Position numbers and translations under genes: made by a program. A model generated the notes under the pieces. It ran no database searches. It saw only the letters and a program-made list of their open reading frames with translations, and was not told the origin of the DNA. Shown piece by piece: positions 17,036 to 25,976 of a DNA stretch of 64,000 nucleotides. The DNA is from CBDFGQ01 sp965247295 (lineage in GTDB: Bacteria; Chloroflexota; Dehalococcoidia; Lucifugimonadales; JAGWBF01): NCBI GenBank assembly GCA_965247295.1, contig CBDFGQ010000006.1, positions 434,001 to 498,000 of the forward strand, written 5' to 3'. How positions within the stretch are numbered: position 1 is the stretch's first letter; each line of letters opens with the position of its first letter.

Positions 17036-18445
17036 CTAGGGGTGCTCCAGCACGAGCTTGTCCATCTCAAGCTGGACGGGTATGGGGTAGTTGCCGGTGA
17101 AGCAGGCGTCGCAGAACCCTCCGCGAGTGCCACCCACGGTCTTTAGCAGGCCTTTGACGCTCAAATATCCCAGGGAATCGGCGCCGATGAACTGCCTTAT
17201 CTCTTCCTCGCTCTTGTTGGCCGCGATAAGCTCCCGGCGGGTGGCCATGTCCACCCCAAGGTGGCAGGGGTGGCGGATGGGCGGGGCACAGACCCGCAGG
17301 TGCACCTCCAGGGCCCCCGCCCTGCGAAGCAGTCCCACCACGTGGGGGGTGGTGGTGCCGCGCACGATGCTGTCGTCCACCACAACCACCCGCTTGCCGC
17401 TGATGACCTCGGTGAGGGGATTGAACTTCAGGGTAACTCCAAGGTCCCGCAGCCTCTGGTCGGGCTCGATGAAGGTCCTCGCCACGTAGCGGTTCTTCAC
17501 CAGTCCCTCGCTGTAGGGCATACCCGACTCCTGGGCGTAGCCCACGGCCGCCGCGGTGGCGGAATCCGGTATCCCTATCACCACGTCTGCCTCTGCCGGG
17601 TGCTCTCTGGCGAGCTGAGCGCCCAGGGCCCTGCGGGTGGTGTACACCAGCTTGCCGTTCAGTACGCTGTCGGGGCGGGCGAAATATATGAGCTCGAAGA
17701 CGCAGGCGGCGCGCCGTCCCTCGGCTCCGGGCCAAATATAGGACCTGAGCCCCTTTGGGCCTATGAGCACCGACTCCCCCGGCTCTAGCTCCCGCAGGAA
17801 CTCGGCGCCCAGGTGGTCCAGGGCGCAGCTCTCGGAGGCTATCACCCATCCCCCATTGAGCTTGCCTATGCACAGGGGCCTAACGCCCAGGGGGTCGCGT
17901 ATCGCCATCAGGGTGTCCCTGGTGAGGGCCACGGCGGAGAAGGCCCCCTGGAGGCTCCGCATACAGTGGCCGATTCGCTCCTCCCAGGTCCTTCCTGGGG
18001 CGTTGGCGAGGAGATAGGCGATGACCTCGGAGTCCGTGGTGGAGCTGAAGGTGCAGCCCCACTGCTCGACGAGCTGTCGCTGAAGCTCGAGGGCATTGAC
18101 CACGTTGCCGTTGTGTCCCAGGGCCAGCTCTCCGTGGACGCCCCGAACCAGGAAGGGCTGGGCGTTGCAAGCTTCGCTGGACCCCGTGGTGGAGTAGCGG
18201 GTGTGGCCGATGGCGAGGCTGCCGGAGAGAGGGGAGAGCTCTTCCTCTCGAAAGACCTGGCTGACAAGGCCCATGTCCCTGTGGACCCTGATGGAGTGAC
18301 CGTCCGCGGCGGCGATCCCGGCGCTCTCCTGGCCCCGGTGCTGCAGGGCGTAGAGGCTGAAAAAGGCCATGCGGCTGGCGTCCCCGCCCGGGGCGTACAC
18401 TCCCACCACCCCACACTCCTCCCTCGGGTGGTCACCCAATGCCAC
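17036..18445 (-). CDS. purF: Amidophosphoribosyltransferase
   Basis: PurF makes phosphoribosylamine from PRPP and glutamine, the committed step of purine synthesis. The N-terminal glutaminase nucleophile is the Cys in REECGVVGVYAP; a short propeptide before it is typical of Fe-S-type PurF. The PRTase domain has the PRPP loop VVVVDDSIVRGTT. Cys residues in CVFELIYF, HPCHLGVDM and GFCDACFTGNYP fit the [4Fe-4S]-containing class. The frame is open to a GTG at 18475, but the GTG at 18445 has GGAGAGG eight bases upstream and leaves a leader after the promoter at 18482-18510. Starting at 18475 would give a leaderless message. Confidence 0.96.
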   Translation of the reverse strand: MALGDHPREECGVVGVYAPGGDASRMAFFSLYALQHRGQESAGIAAADGHSIRVHRDMGLVSQVFREEELSPLSGSLAIGHTRYSTTGSSEACNAQPFLVRGVHGELALGHNGNVVNALELQRQLVEQWGCTFSSTTDSEVIAYLLANAPGRTWEERIGHCMRSLQGAFSAVALTRDTLMAIRDPLGVRPLCIGKLNGGWVIASESCALDHLGAEFLRELEPGESVLIGPKGLRSYIWPGAEGRRAACVFELIYFARPDSVLNGKLVYTTRRALGAQLAREHPAEADVVIGIPDSATAAAVGYAQESGMPYSEGLVKNRYVARTFIEPDQRLRDLGVTLKFNPLTEVISGKRVVVVDDSIVRGTTTPHVVGLLRRAGALEVHLRVCAPPIRHPCHLGVDMATRRELIAANKSEEEIRQFIGADSLGYLSVKGLLKTVGGTRGGFCDACFTGNYPIPVQLEMDKLVLEHP

Positions 18446-18481
18446 AGGCCTAGCCTCTCCAGCCGTCCTGCTCACGCCCGC

Positions 18482-18510
18482 ATTATAATCCGCACCCAGA
18501 AGTGGGTCAA
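18482..18510 (-). promoter_or_regulatory. Strong sigma70 promoter of purF
   Basis: On the minus strand TTGACC (18510-18505) and TATAAT (18487-18482) are exactly 17 bases apart. Expected transcription start is near 18475. The -35 element overlaps the stop codon of the preceding carboxymuconolactone-decarboxylase-like gene. No purine-repressor or riboswitch fold was recognised. Confidence 0.75.
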
Positions 18511-19100
18511 TAGGAATTCACCCTCACCCTTGACGGGAGAGGGCAAGGGTGAGGGTGAGGCAGCTCTGGTGTCAGTCCCGGGGCCAGATCCACGTCGAAG
18601 GCCGCCAGCACCTGGCCCACTAAAACGTAATGGCCTATGAGCCCGGTTAGGTCCACGGTGCCCTGGACGCCGAAGCGGTCCCGCACGGCGTTGAATGTGG
18701 CGTCACCTATCTTGTGGTCCCTCAGCAGCTCACGGGTGTAACGGACCAGCATCGCCTCGTCCCCCGAGAGGCCGTCGGGAGCGGTGCCGCTGGCTATGTC
18801 CCTGATGGTATCCTCGGAGACCCCGGCCTCCCGGGCCAGGCGGGCGTGGGCGCTGAACTCGTACTGGGACTCGATCTCGCGGGCCGTGGCCAGGATAACC
18901 ACCTCCCTCAAGGCGTTGGCCATATCCCCCTCGAACCGGACGTAGGCACCCGTGGCGGCTACCCGAGCGGCCAGCCTGGGGCTGTGGAGCAGGACCCCAT
19001 AGGGGCCCCGTATACTGCCTCGGCTCTCGGCGATCTCGTCGAAATATGGCTGGTCCTCGGCACTGAGCTGCTCCCTTGTCACGTTGGGTAGTCGGGCCAT
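18507..19100 (-). CDS. Carboxymuconolactone decarboxylase / AhpD-like protein
   Basis: A 197-residue, all-helical protein. Residues ~60-110 (MANALREVVILATAREIESQYEFSAHARLAREAGVS) are the core signature of the CMD family. The CxxC pair of peroxidase-active AhpD proteins is absent, so it is more like gamma-carboxymuconolactone decarboxylase relatives of unknown function. The ATG at 19100 has GAGGAG upstream. The last ~18 residues (PHPHPCPLPSRVRVNSY) are translated from an inverted repeat at 18520-18556 and are not part of the fold. The gene starts inside the end of the giant repeat-protein gene. Confidence 0.85.
   Translation of the reverse strand: MARLPNVTREQLSAEDQPYFDEIAESRGSIRGPYGVLLHSPRLAARVAATGAYVRFEGDMANALREVVILATAREIESQYEFSAHARLAREAGVSEDTIRDIASGTAPDGLSGDEAMLVRYTRELLRDHKIGDATFNAVRDRFGVQGTVDLTGLIGHYVLVGQVLAAFDVDLAPGLTPELPHPHPCPLPSRVRVNSY
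18520..18556. repeat. Inverted repeat with 13-bp perfect arms
   Basis: ACCCTCACCCTTG (18520-18532) pairs with CAAGGGTGAGGGT (18544-18556). Its centre GGGAGAGGG recurs at 19138-19146. It forms the 3' coding end of the CMD-like gene and may also act in transcription termination. Confidence 0.75.
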
Positions 19101-22100
19101 GATGTTGACTCCTCAATAAAATTCCCTCTCCCGTCAAGGGAGAGGGGCAGAGCTTGTCCTGAGCTTGCCGAAGGAGTGAGGGCGATTTCGCCCCCGTCCC
19201 AGCCGAAGATATCCTGCGCGGCATCGCCGGTCCTGTGGTAGAGGAGGCTGCCGTCGGCCCCGGAGAAGACGTAGGCGCTCCCGGCAGAAGTCCCGGCGGG
19301 GATGGGGAAGGGATTGTCACGGTACGCCCCAACGATGAGGTCGGGCCTCCCATCCCCGTTCACGTCCCCAGCCCCTGAAACGGACCAGCTGAACCAATCG
19401 CTCTGGGAATCGCCGGTGACCTGGTAGAGGAGGCTGCCGTCTGCTCCGGAGAAGACGTAGGCGATCCCGGCATCGCTCGCACCGCCGGGATCGTCAAGGT
19501 ACGCACCCACGATGAAGTCGGCCCTCCCATCCCCGTTCACGTCCCCAGCCCCGGACACGGAGACGCCGAAGCGATCGTTCGCGGTATCGCCGGTCCTCTG
19601 ATAGAGGAGGCTGCCGTCGGCCCCGGAGAAGACGTAGGCGCTCCCGGCATCGAGCCCACCGCCGGCGGGATCGTCCTTGTACGCCCCCACGATGAAGTCG
19701 GCCTTCCCATCCCAGTTCACGTCCCCAGCCCCGGCAACGGACCAGCCGAACTGATCGCTCGCGGTATCGCCGGTCCTCTGGTAGAGGAGGCTGCCGTCGG
19801 CCCCGGAGAAGACGTAGGCGCTCCCGGCAGCCTCCCCACCACCAGCGGGATTGTCAAGGTACGCCCCAACGATGAAGTCGGCCCTCCCATCCCCGTTCAC
19901 GTCCCCAGCCCCGGAGACGGAGTAGCCGAAAAAATCGAAAGAGGTATCACCTGTGACCTGGTAGAGAAGGCTGCCGTCGGCCCCCGAGAAGACGTAGGCG
20001 CTCCCTGAATCAATCCCGGCGGGATCGTCATGGGTCGCCCCCACGATGAAGTCGGCCCTCCCATCACCGTTCACGTCCCCAGCCCCGGAAACGGACCAGC
20101 CGAACCGATCTTCCACGCTATCGCCGGTCCTGTGGTAGAGGATGCTACCGTCGGCCCCGGAGAAGACGTAGGTGCTCCCTGCATTACTCCCACCACCGAC
20201 GGGATCGCCAAGGTGCGCGCCCACGATGAAGTCAGCCCTCCCATCCCCGTTCACGTCCCCAGCCCCGGAGACGGAGTAGCCGAAAAAATCGAAAGAGGTA
20301 TCACCGGTGACCTGGTAGAGAAGGCTGCCGTCGGCCCCCGAGAAGACGTAGGCGCTCCCTGAATCAATCCCGGCGGGATCGTCATGGGTCGCCCCCACGA
20401 TGAAGTCGGCCCTCCCATCACCGTTCACGTCCCCAGCCCCGGAAACGGACCAGCCGAACCGATCTTCCACGCTATCGCCGGTCCTGTGGTAGAGGATGCT
20501 ACCGTCGGCCCCGGAGAAGACGTAGGTGCTCCCTGCATTACTCCCACCACCGACGGGATCGCCAAGGTGCGCGCCCACGATGAAGTCAGCCCTCCCATCC
20601 CCGTTCACGTCCCCAGCTATGGAAACGGAGACGCCGAACTCATCGCCCGCGGTATCGCCGGTCACCTGGTAGAGGAGGCTGCCGTCGGCCCCGGAGAAGG
20701 CGTAGGCGCTCCCGGCATCGAGCCCACCGCCGGCGGGATCGTCACGGCGCGCCCCCACGATAAAGTCGGCCTTCCCATCCCCGTTCACGTCGCCAGCCAC
20801 GGCCACCGGTTTGATCTTCCCGGCGCTGCCCGCGTTATAGATGGCCCTGATCTCGGCGGCGCTCAGGGCACGGTTGAAGATCTCGACCTCGTCGATGACC
20901 CCGCCGAAGTGAAAGATGAACTTGGACGATGGAGAATCGCTGCGTAAGGCGCCTATCGCCATGGGGGCCAGAGGTGTCTCCGGGAGTGCCGGTGAAGCTG
21001 TCAGCCGTCACAGGGACCCCGTCCACGAACAGTCTGTGGGTCTGGCCGCTGCGCACGTAGGCGTAGTGGTGGAAGCCCGTGTCGGTGACCTTGGGACCCT
21101 CCAGTGTGACGAAGGAGCCGTCCCCCCGCTTGAAGCCCCCCAGCAGGCGGTGGGTGTGGTCGAAGTACAGGGCGTAGGCCATGGTCCCCGCGCTCTGCCC
21201 GGTGACCCCTCCCTTCATGGCCATGTAGGCGTTGGTGGAGCCGAAGCTGGTGCGCCTGGCCCAGAGGTCGACGGTGACGTCGCCGGTGATGTTCAGGCTG
21301 GGGCTGTCGGGCACCAGTACGAAGTCACCCGTCCCATCAAAACTAAACGCGGCTCCTACCTTCCCCTCGGTGCTGTAGGTGGCGTCGCCGGAGAGGATGC
21401 CGTGGTTGCCGTCCACGATGTCGGTGGTGTGTCCGTCGGCGGACCACCAACTTATCATCCCTGCGGGTGGCTGGATTGCCACGGGCTTGGGGAGCGGGAG
21501 GCTGAAGGCGGGAGACCAGGCAGCGACGTCGTCCCTGGAGGTGTTGATGGTAAGGCGAGTCTGGCCAGAGCCGTCGGCGTTCATCACGTATATTTCCGCG
21601 TTGCCGTCTCTAATAGATTCGAAGGCAATCTTGCTACCGTCGGAGGACCAGGAGGGGGCATCATCGCCAGCGCTATGGTTGGTAAGGTTGGTCTGGTTGG
21701 AGCCAGTGGAGGTCATCACGTATATCTCCAAGTTGCCGTCCCTAGTGGAGACAAAGGCTATCTTGGTACCGTCAGGGGACCAGGCAGGGGCCCAATCGTC
21801 ACTGGGGTTGTTGGTGAGATTAGTCCGATTGGAGCCGGTGGAGGTCATCACGTATACCTCCAGAGGTGCGCCCGGCCCACTTTCAAACTGGAAGGCGATC
21901 TTGCTACCGTCGGGGGACCAGGCAGGCAATTGGTCCTCGCCGGAGTTAACCGTGAGGCGCGTCTGGTTGCCGCCCGCAGAGGTCATAACATATATCTCAG
22001 GGTTACCGTCTCTATTGGATTGGAAAGCTATCTTGCTGCCATCGGGAGACCACACGGGGGCGTCGTCAGCGGCGGAGTTGTCCGTGAGGCGCGTCTGGTT

Positions 22101-22820
22101 GCCGCCCGCAGAGGTCATAACATATATTTCAGGGTTACCGTCTCTTCCGGATAGGAAGGCTATCTTGCTGCCGTCAGGGGACCAATGTGGCCTAGAATCA
22201 TTACCGGTGCTGTTGGTGAGACGGGTCTGGTTGGAGCCATCGGCATTCATCAGGTATATCTCGTAGTCGCCATGTCTGAACGAGCGGAAGGCGATCTTGG
22301 AGACGGAGTCGTTGGCCTCGAAGCGTGTCTGGAAGGCGTAGTCGGCGGAGGCCAGGCCCTGGATCAGCTCGATGTGGAGGTCGGCCCGCACCGTGTGGTC
22401 GGCGCTCACCACCACCGTGGGGGGGAAGTCGCAGGTGTTGCCCATGAAGTTACCCTTGAGGTCGTGCACCGCGGCGTCCATGGTGCCGATGGCCGTGGTG
22501 GAGACGCTGTCGACTAGCCCCCCGCAGGGATGGACCAGGAACAGGTCGGCGGTGGTGAGGTTGTGGATGAAAACGGTCTCGATCTCCACCCAGGGCCTGA
22601 TGGGGGCCTTGGCGGAGACGCCGCTGAACTGAAGGGAGGTGACCGGCTTGGTCTTGGCCTCGTCGTGCCACAGCTCCAGGTCGCCGGTGGAGAGGGCTAT
22701 AGATGAGACGAGGCTGAGGGTGCTTGCCTCGGACCGGCCCGCCCGGCCGGCGATGATCCCCAGGGGGGCCAGAGATACGGCAACCACCAGAATAAGGCCG
22801 GCCCAGCGTCCAGTGGCCAT
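19079..22820 (-). CDS. Large surface-type protein: signal anchor, six PD40 repeats, LamG domain, nine FG-GAP repeats (frameshifted)
   Basis: Two frames, 22820-20835 and 20962-19079, join into one protein of about 1,246 residues. The N-terminus has a basic start and hydrophobic helix (GLILVVAVSLAPLGIIAG), a signal peptide or anchor. Residues ~190-450 hold six TolB/PD40 beta-propeller repeats (WSPDGSKIAF...DGNPEIYVM). A LamG/concanavalin-like domain follows, entering with GMISWWSADGHTTDIVDGNHG and leaving with IFNRALSAAEIRAIYNAG. Then come nine FG-GAP repeats with Ca-binding DVNGDGRADFIVGA loops. The frame breaks in a run of five G at 20963-20967, inside the LamG domain; removing one base restores GPMAIGA. 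The C-terminal ~25 residues are repeat-derived DNA read as protein. Extracellular binding of carbohydrate or protein is likely; the ligand is unknown. Confidence 0.82.
19124..19174. repeat. Inverted repeat CCCTCTCCC/GGGAGAGGG plus CTGAGCTTG unit
   Basis: CCCTCTCCC (19124-19132) and GGGAGAGGG (19138-19146) form a hairpin, followed by AGCTTGTCCTGAGCTTGCC. This block supplies the C-terminal tail of the repeat protein (residues like PSASSGQALPLSLDG) and lies just upstream of the CMD-like gene. Confidence 0.75.
19921..20628. repeat. Tandem duplication of a 354-bp unit in the FG-GAP region
   Basis: Bases 19921-20274 are repeated at 20275-20628 almost without change (a T/G difference near 19952 versus 20306, divergence only after ~20615). 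Each unit encodes two FG-GAP repeats. The identity shows a recent in-frame duplication. Confidence 0.85.
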
Positions 22821-22973
22821 CCTTGCGTCACCCCCGTGGGCATTTCCCGTGTCAACGTTACGCTACGGTGCTGTACCGAGTCAAGCCGAAGGGAACTCCG
22901 TCAACGTCGGACGCGACCCGATACCCGCCGGAGCACCCCCGCCCGCGGCTCAGAATAAGCTTGTGGGCAGTAT

Positions 22974-23043
22974 TGTCATTCTGAGGGAGCAAGGCGACCG
23001 AAGAATCTCTACGCGGAGATTCTCCGCTTCGCTCAGAATGACA
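22974..23043. repeat. Dispersed inverted repeat, TGTCATTCTGAG...CTCAGAATGACA
   Basis: Outer arms TGTCATTCTGAG and CTCAGAATGACA enclose an inner palindrome AGAATCTC-TACGCG-GAGATTCT. A related copy is at 27134-27271. It sits in the 252-base gap before the IMPase gene, which otherwise holds nothing recognised. Confidence 0.8.
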
Positions 23044-23072
23044 TGGTGGCACAGGTGACCTGGTTTCGATGC

Positions 23073-23972
23073 TTACTTCCTCCACTCCAGGCCCTCGGTG
23101 GCCGCAAGAAACCGGGCCACCAGGTGGGGGCTCGAGGCGATGACGCTCTTTCCATACGAGGTATCGGGAAGGTTCGGGGCACGCTCTCTCCCTCCGGAGA
23201 CGGACACCGTTGCGTCGGGCGAAAACAGGGTCGCTGGGTCCCCATGCCGGTCGACGGCCATGCCTCCCGCCTCGGACACCAGCAGCAGCCCCGAGGCAAT
23301 GTCCCAGGGGGCGAGGTTGTGGTGAAAGTATATGTCCACGCGGCCGCAGGCAGCGTAGGCCAGCCCCAGGGCGGCGGAGCCCATGAGCCGGATGCTCTGG
23401 ATCCCGGGCCAGAGGGCGCTGACCATGTCCAGGGCCTTCACAGCCTTCTCGTCCGAGTAGCCCATGTCGAATCCCAGCAAGCTCTCAGGCATCTCGCGTT
23501 TGGTGGAGACCGATATGGAATCGCCGTTAAGATAGGCCCCCTTGCCCAATTCCGCGGTGAACAGTTCGTGCCGGATGGGGTCGTAGGTAACGCCCACGAC
23601 CACCTCCCCGTCTCGTGCCAGGGCCACCACCACCGCAACGTGGGGGATCCCCCAGGTGTAGTTTCGCGTCCCGTCCAGGGGGTCTACCACCCAGGTGTAC
23701 GGCGAGGCGGTGGTTACCGGCGCCGACTCCTCGGAGATGATCCCGAAACCGGGGTACTCATCGCGCAGGAGCTGGATGACGGCATTCTCCGCCTGAAGGT
23801 CCACGTCGGTGACCAGGTCTCCTGGACCCTTGAGGCTGACCTGCTTCTCGGTGTAGAACCGGGCGGCGATTATCTCCCCGGCCCGGCGGGCCGCCTCGAC
23901 GGCGACGTCATGGGCGCTGGTCCCACTGGTGGATGGTGGTATGGGTGGGAACGAGGACGAAGACTGTTCCAT
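23073..23972 (-). CDS. Inositol monophosphatase family protein
   Basis: A 299-residue Mg-dependent phosphatase. It has the metal-binding motifs DLVTDVD (~52-58), GIISEES (~77-83), WVVDPLDGTRNY (D97, D100) and the C-terminal APWDIASGLLLVSEAGG. Candidate substrates are inositol-1-phosphate, fructose-1,6-bisphosphate, PAP or histidinol phosphate; the sequence alone does not decide. The first ~20 residues are Ser/Pro-rich and probably unstructured. There is no clear ribosome-binding site before the ATG at 23972, so the start may be further in or the message leaderless. The gene lies downstream of trpS, separated by a repeat. Confidence 0.9.
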   Translation of the reverse strand: MEQSSSSFPPIPPSTSGTSAHDVAVEAARRAGEIIAARFYTEKQVSLKGPGDLVTDVDLQAENAVIQLLRDEYPGFGIISEESAPVTTASPYTWVVDPLDGTRNYTWGIPHVAVVVALARDGEVVVGVTYDPIRHELFTAELGKGAYLNGDSISVSTKREMPESLLGFDMGYSDEKAVKALDMVSALWPGIQSIRLMGSAALGLAYAACGRVDIYFHHNLAPWDIASGLLLVSEAGGMAVDRHGDPATLFSPDATVSVSGGRERAPNLPDTSYGKSVIASSPHLVARFLAATEGLEWRK

Positions 23973-24003
23973 ATATTAAAACTTCGGCTTATAAGTATGA
24001 TTT

Positions 24004-24071
24004 GCCACAGAGGCACGGAGACACGGAGGCACAGAGAACTTATATAAATCTTGCCTCCGTGTCTCCGTGGC
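24004..24071. repeat. Inverted repeat GCCACAGAGGCACGGAGACACGGAGGC / GCCTCCGTGTCTCCGTGGC
   Basis: The left arm (24004-24030) and right arm (24053-24071) are complementary apart from an extra AGAGGCA in the left arm. The unit fills the gap between trpS and the IMPase gene. It resembles short intergenic repeats of environmental bacteria that are scattered through genomes. Confidence 0.75.
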
Positions 24072-24079
24072 CAAACGCA

Positions 24080-25084
24080 TCAGGCGAGGCCCATCTTCTT
24101 CCCGACCTCGGAGATGGTCTCCTGGGCGATGGACCTGGCCTCGCTGGCCCCGGCGGCCAGAATCTCGTCAACGTATCCGGGCCGGGCCTCGTACTCGCGC
24201 CGTCTCTCCCTCAGGGGCTCCAGATAGCGATTTATTCCGTCGGCAAGGTGCGCCTTGCAGTCTACGCAGCCCCTCTGGGCGGTGGTGCATTCCTGGTAGA
24301 CGGCATCCACATCCCCCGGGTTGAAGGTCTTGTGGAGGGAATAGACGTTGCACACCTCCGGCCTCCCCGGTATGTTACGGTGCGTGCGCTGGGGGTCGGT
24401 GAAGGCGCTCAGGACCCTCTTCCTGGTCTCCTCGTTGGTTGCGGCTATGTCTATGTGGTTGTCCAGGCTCTTGCTCATCTTCTGCTGGCCGTCCAGGCCT
24501 TTGATAAGTGGCGTCTCGGTGAGCTCGGCCTGGGGCTCGGGGAAGGTGTAACCGAACAGGTTGTTGAACCGACGCACGATCTCCCTGGAAAGCTCCAGGT
24601 GGGGGAGCTGGTCCTCGCCCACCGGGACCGCCTGGGCCTTGTAGAGGATGATGTCGGCGGTCATGAGCACCGGATAGCCAACCAGCCCGTAGTTGACGCT
24701 CTCCTCGGTCTCGCTCATCTGTCGGACCTGCTCCTTGAAGGTGGGCACCCGCATGAGCCAGCCCAGGGGGGTCACCATGCTCAGCAAAGTGTGGAGGGTC
24801 ATCACCTCGGGGACGTGAGACTGGACGAAGATGATGCTGCGCTCCGGGTCGAGCCCGGCGGCCAGCCAGTCCAGCACCATCTCCTGAATGTTGGGCCGTA
24901 TCTCCTTCGTCTCCTGGGGGGTGACGGTGGTCAGGGCGTGCACGTCCACGGCGCACCAGATACCCTGGTACCTCTCCTGGAGCTGGACCCAGTTTTGCAG
25001 GGCACCCAGGTAGTTGCCGATGTGCAGCCGTCCCGTGGGGCGCATCCCAGAGAAGATGCGTGACTTCTCCGAACCTGAGGTCAT
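24080..25084 (-). CDS. trpS: Tryptophanyl-tRNA synthetase
   Basis: A 334-residue class I synthetase of standard length charging tRNA-Trp. The HIGH signature appears as TGRLHIGNYLGAL (residues 18-30) and the KMSKS loop as GQQKMSKSLDN near residue 200. Other landmarks are GIWCAVDVHALT, MTADIILYKAQAVPVGEDQ and ELSREIVRRFN. Its ATG overlaps the stop of the nitrilase gene by four bases (ATGA), implying coupled translation. There is no T-box or other leader because it is internal to the operon. Confidence 0.97.
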   Translation of the reverse strand: MTSGSEKSRIFSGMRPTGRLHIGNYLGALQNWVQLQERYQGIWCAVDVHALTTVTPQETKEIRPNIQEMVLDWLAAGLDPERSIIFVQSHVPEVMTLHTLLSMVTPLGWLMRVPTFKEQVRQMSETEESVNYGLVGYPVLMTADIILYKAQAVPVGEDQLPHLELSREIVRRFNNLFGYTFPEPQAELTETPLIKGLDGQQKMSKSLDNHIDIAATNEETRKRVLSAFTDPQRTHRNIPGRPEVCNVYSLHKTFNPGDVDAVYQECTTAQRGCVDCKAHLADGINRYLEPLRERRREYEARPGYVDEILAAGASEARSIAQETISEVGKKMGLA

Positions 25085-25950
25085 GGCGCCACCAGCTCGC
25101 CGTAGCTATCGGGACGCCGGTCCCGGTAAAATTGCCACGTCGCCCGTACGTTCTGGATCTCGTCCAGGTCCAAGTCCGCCACCACCACCTCATCTCTGTC
25201 CCGTGAGCCCTGGGCGACGATTTGGCCCCTGGGATTGCAGAAGTAGCTCTTTCCGTAGAACTCGCCGATGTCCCAGGGCTGCTCATGGCCTACCCGGTTG
25301 ACGGCCCCAACGAAGTAGCCGTTGGCCACGGCATGCGCGGGCTGCTCCAGCTCCCACAGGTACTCCGACAGCCCGGCGACGGTGGCCGAGGGGTTGAAGA
25401 CGATCTCCGCGCCATTAAGTCCCAGCGCCCGCGCCCCCTCGGGGAAGTGCCGGTCGTAGCAGATGTAGACGCCGACGTTCCCGACCCTTGTGGAGAACAC
25501 GGGGTAGCCCAGGTTCCCCGGCCGGAAGTAGAACTTTTCCCAGAAACCGGGTGCCAGGTGGGGGATATGCGTCTTGCGGTACTTACCCAGGTAGCTGCCA
25601 TCGGAGTCGAGGACGGCCGCCGCGTTGTAGTACACCCCGGTCATCTCTTCTTCGTAAATCGGGACCACCATCACCATCTGATGCCTCTTGGCCAGGTCCT
25701 GCATCAGTCGCACCGTCGGGCCATCGGGAATCGGCTCCACCAGGGAGTACCACCGGGCATCCTGCTCGGCACAGAAATACGGTCCGTAGAAGAGCTCCTG
25801 GAGGCACAGCGCCTGTACCCCCTTCCGCGCGGCCTCCTCGATGAGGGCCACGTGCCGGTCTATCATGTACTGTTTCAGCCGCAGCAGGTCCTGAGGGGCG
25901 TCATCGCCCACTCTGGCCTGGATCAGGCCCGCGCGGACCATTCTGGGCAT
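25081..25950 (-). CDS. Carbon-nitrogen hydrolase, beta-ureidopropionase / N-carbamoyl amidase-like
   Basis: A 289-residue nitrilase-superfamily enzyme. The catalytic triad is visible: Glu52 in LQELFYGPYF, Lys126 in GKYRKTHIP, and Cys164 in VYICYDRHFPEG. The PHLAPGFWEKFYFRPGN stretch is typical of beta-ureidopropionase and N-carbamoyl-D-amino-acid hydrolase relatives. The frame is open upstream, but GGGAGGAGAG directly before the ATG at 25950 fixes the start. It neighbours a dihydropyrimidinase-like gene at 27.4 kb, which supports action on N-carbamoyl-beta-amino acids in reductive pyrimidine breakdown, although trpS is the closer operon partner. Confidence 0.9.
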   Translation of the reverse strand: MPRMVRAGLIQARVGDDAPQDLLRLKQYMIDRHVALIEEAARKGVQALCLQELFYGPYFCAEQDARWYSLVEPIPDGPTVRLMQDLAKRHQMVMVVPIYEEEMTGVYYNAAAVLDSDGSYLGKYRKTHIPHLAPGFWEKFYFRPGNLGYPVFSTRVGNVGVYICYDRHFPEGARALGLNGAEIVFNPSATVAGLSEYLWELEQPAHAVANGYFVGAVNRVGHEQPWDIGEFYGKSYFCNPRGQIVAQGSRDRDEVVVADLDLDEIQNVRATWQFYRDRRPDSYGELVAP

Positions 25951-25976
25951 CTCTCCTCCCGCTGCCTGCCGGGTCC

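Noticed and set aside
18473..18475. Leaderless purF message starting at GTG 18475
   Set aside because: Possible from the promoter position, but the GTG at 18445 has a good ribosome-binding site and fits better.
19921..20628. Tandem repeat considered as a CRISPR array
   Set aside because: Units are 354 bp, adjacent without spacers, and code for FG-GAP repeats.
20916..22154. Plus-strand frame of 412 codons opposite the giant repeat protein
   Set aside because: It arises from the repetitive complement of PD40/LamG coding sequence.
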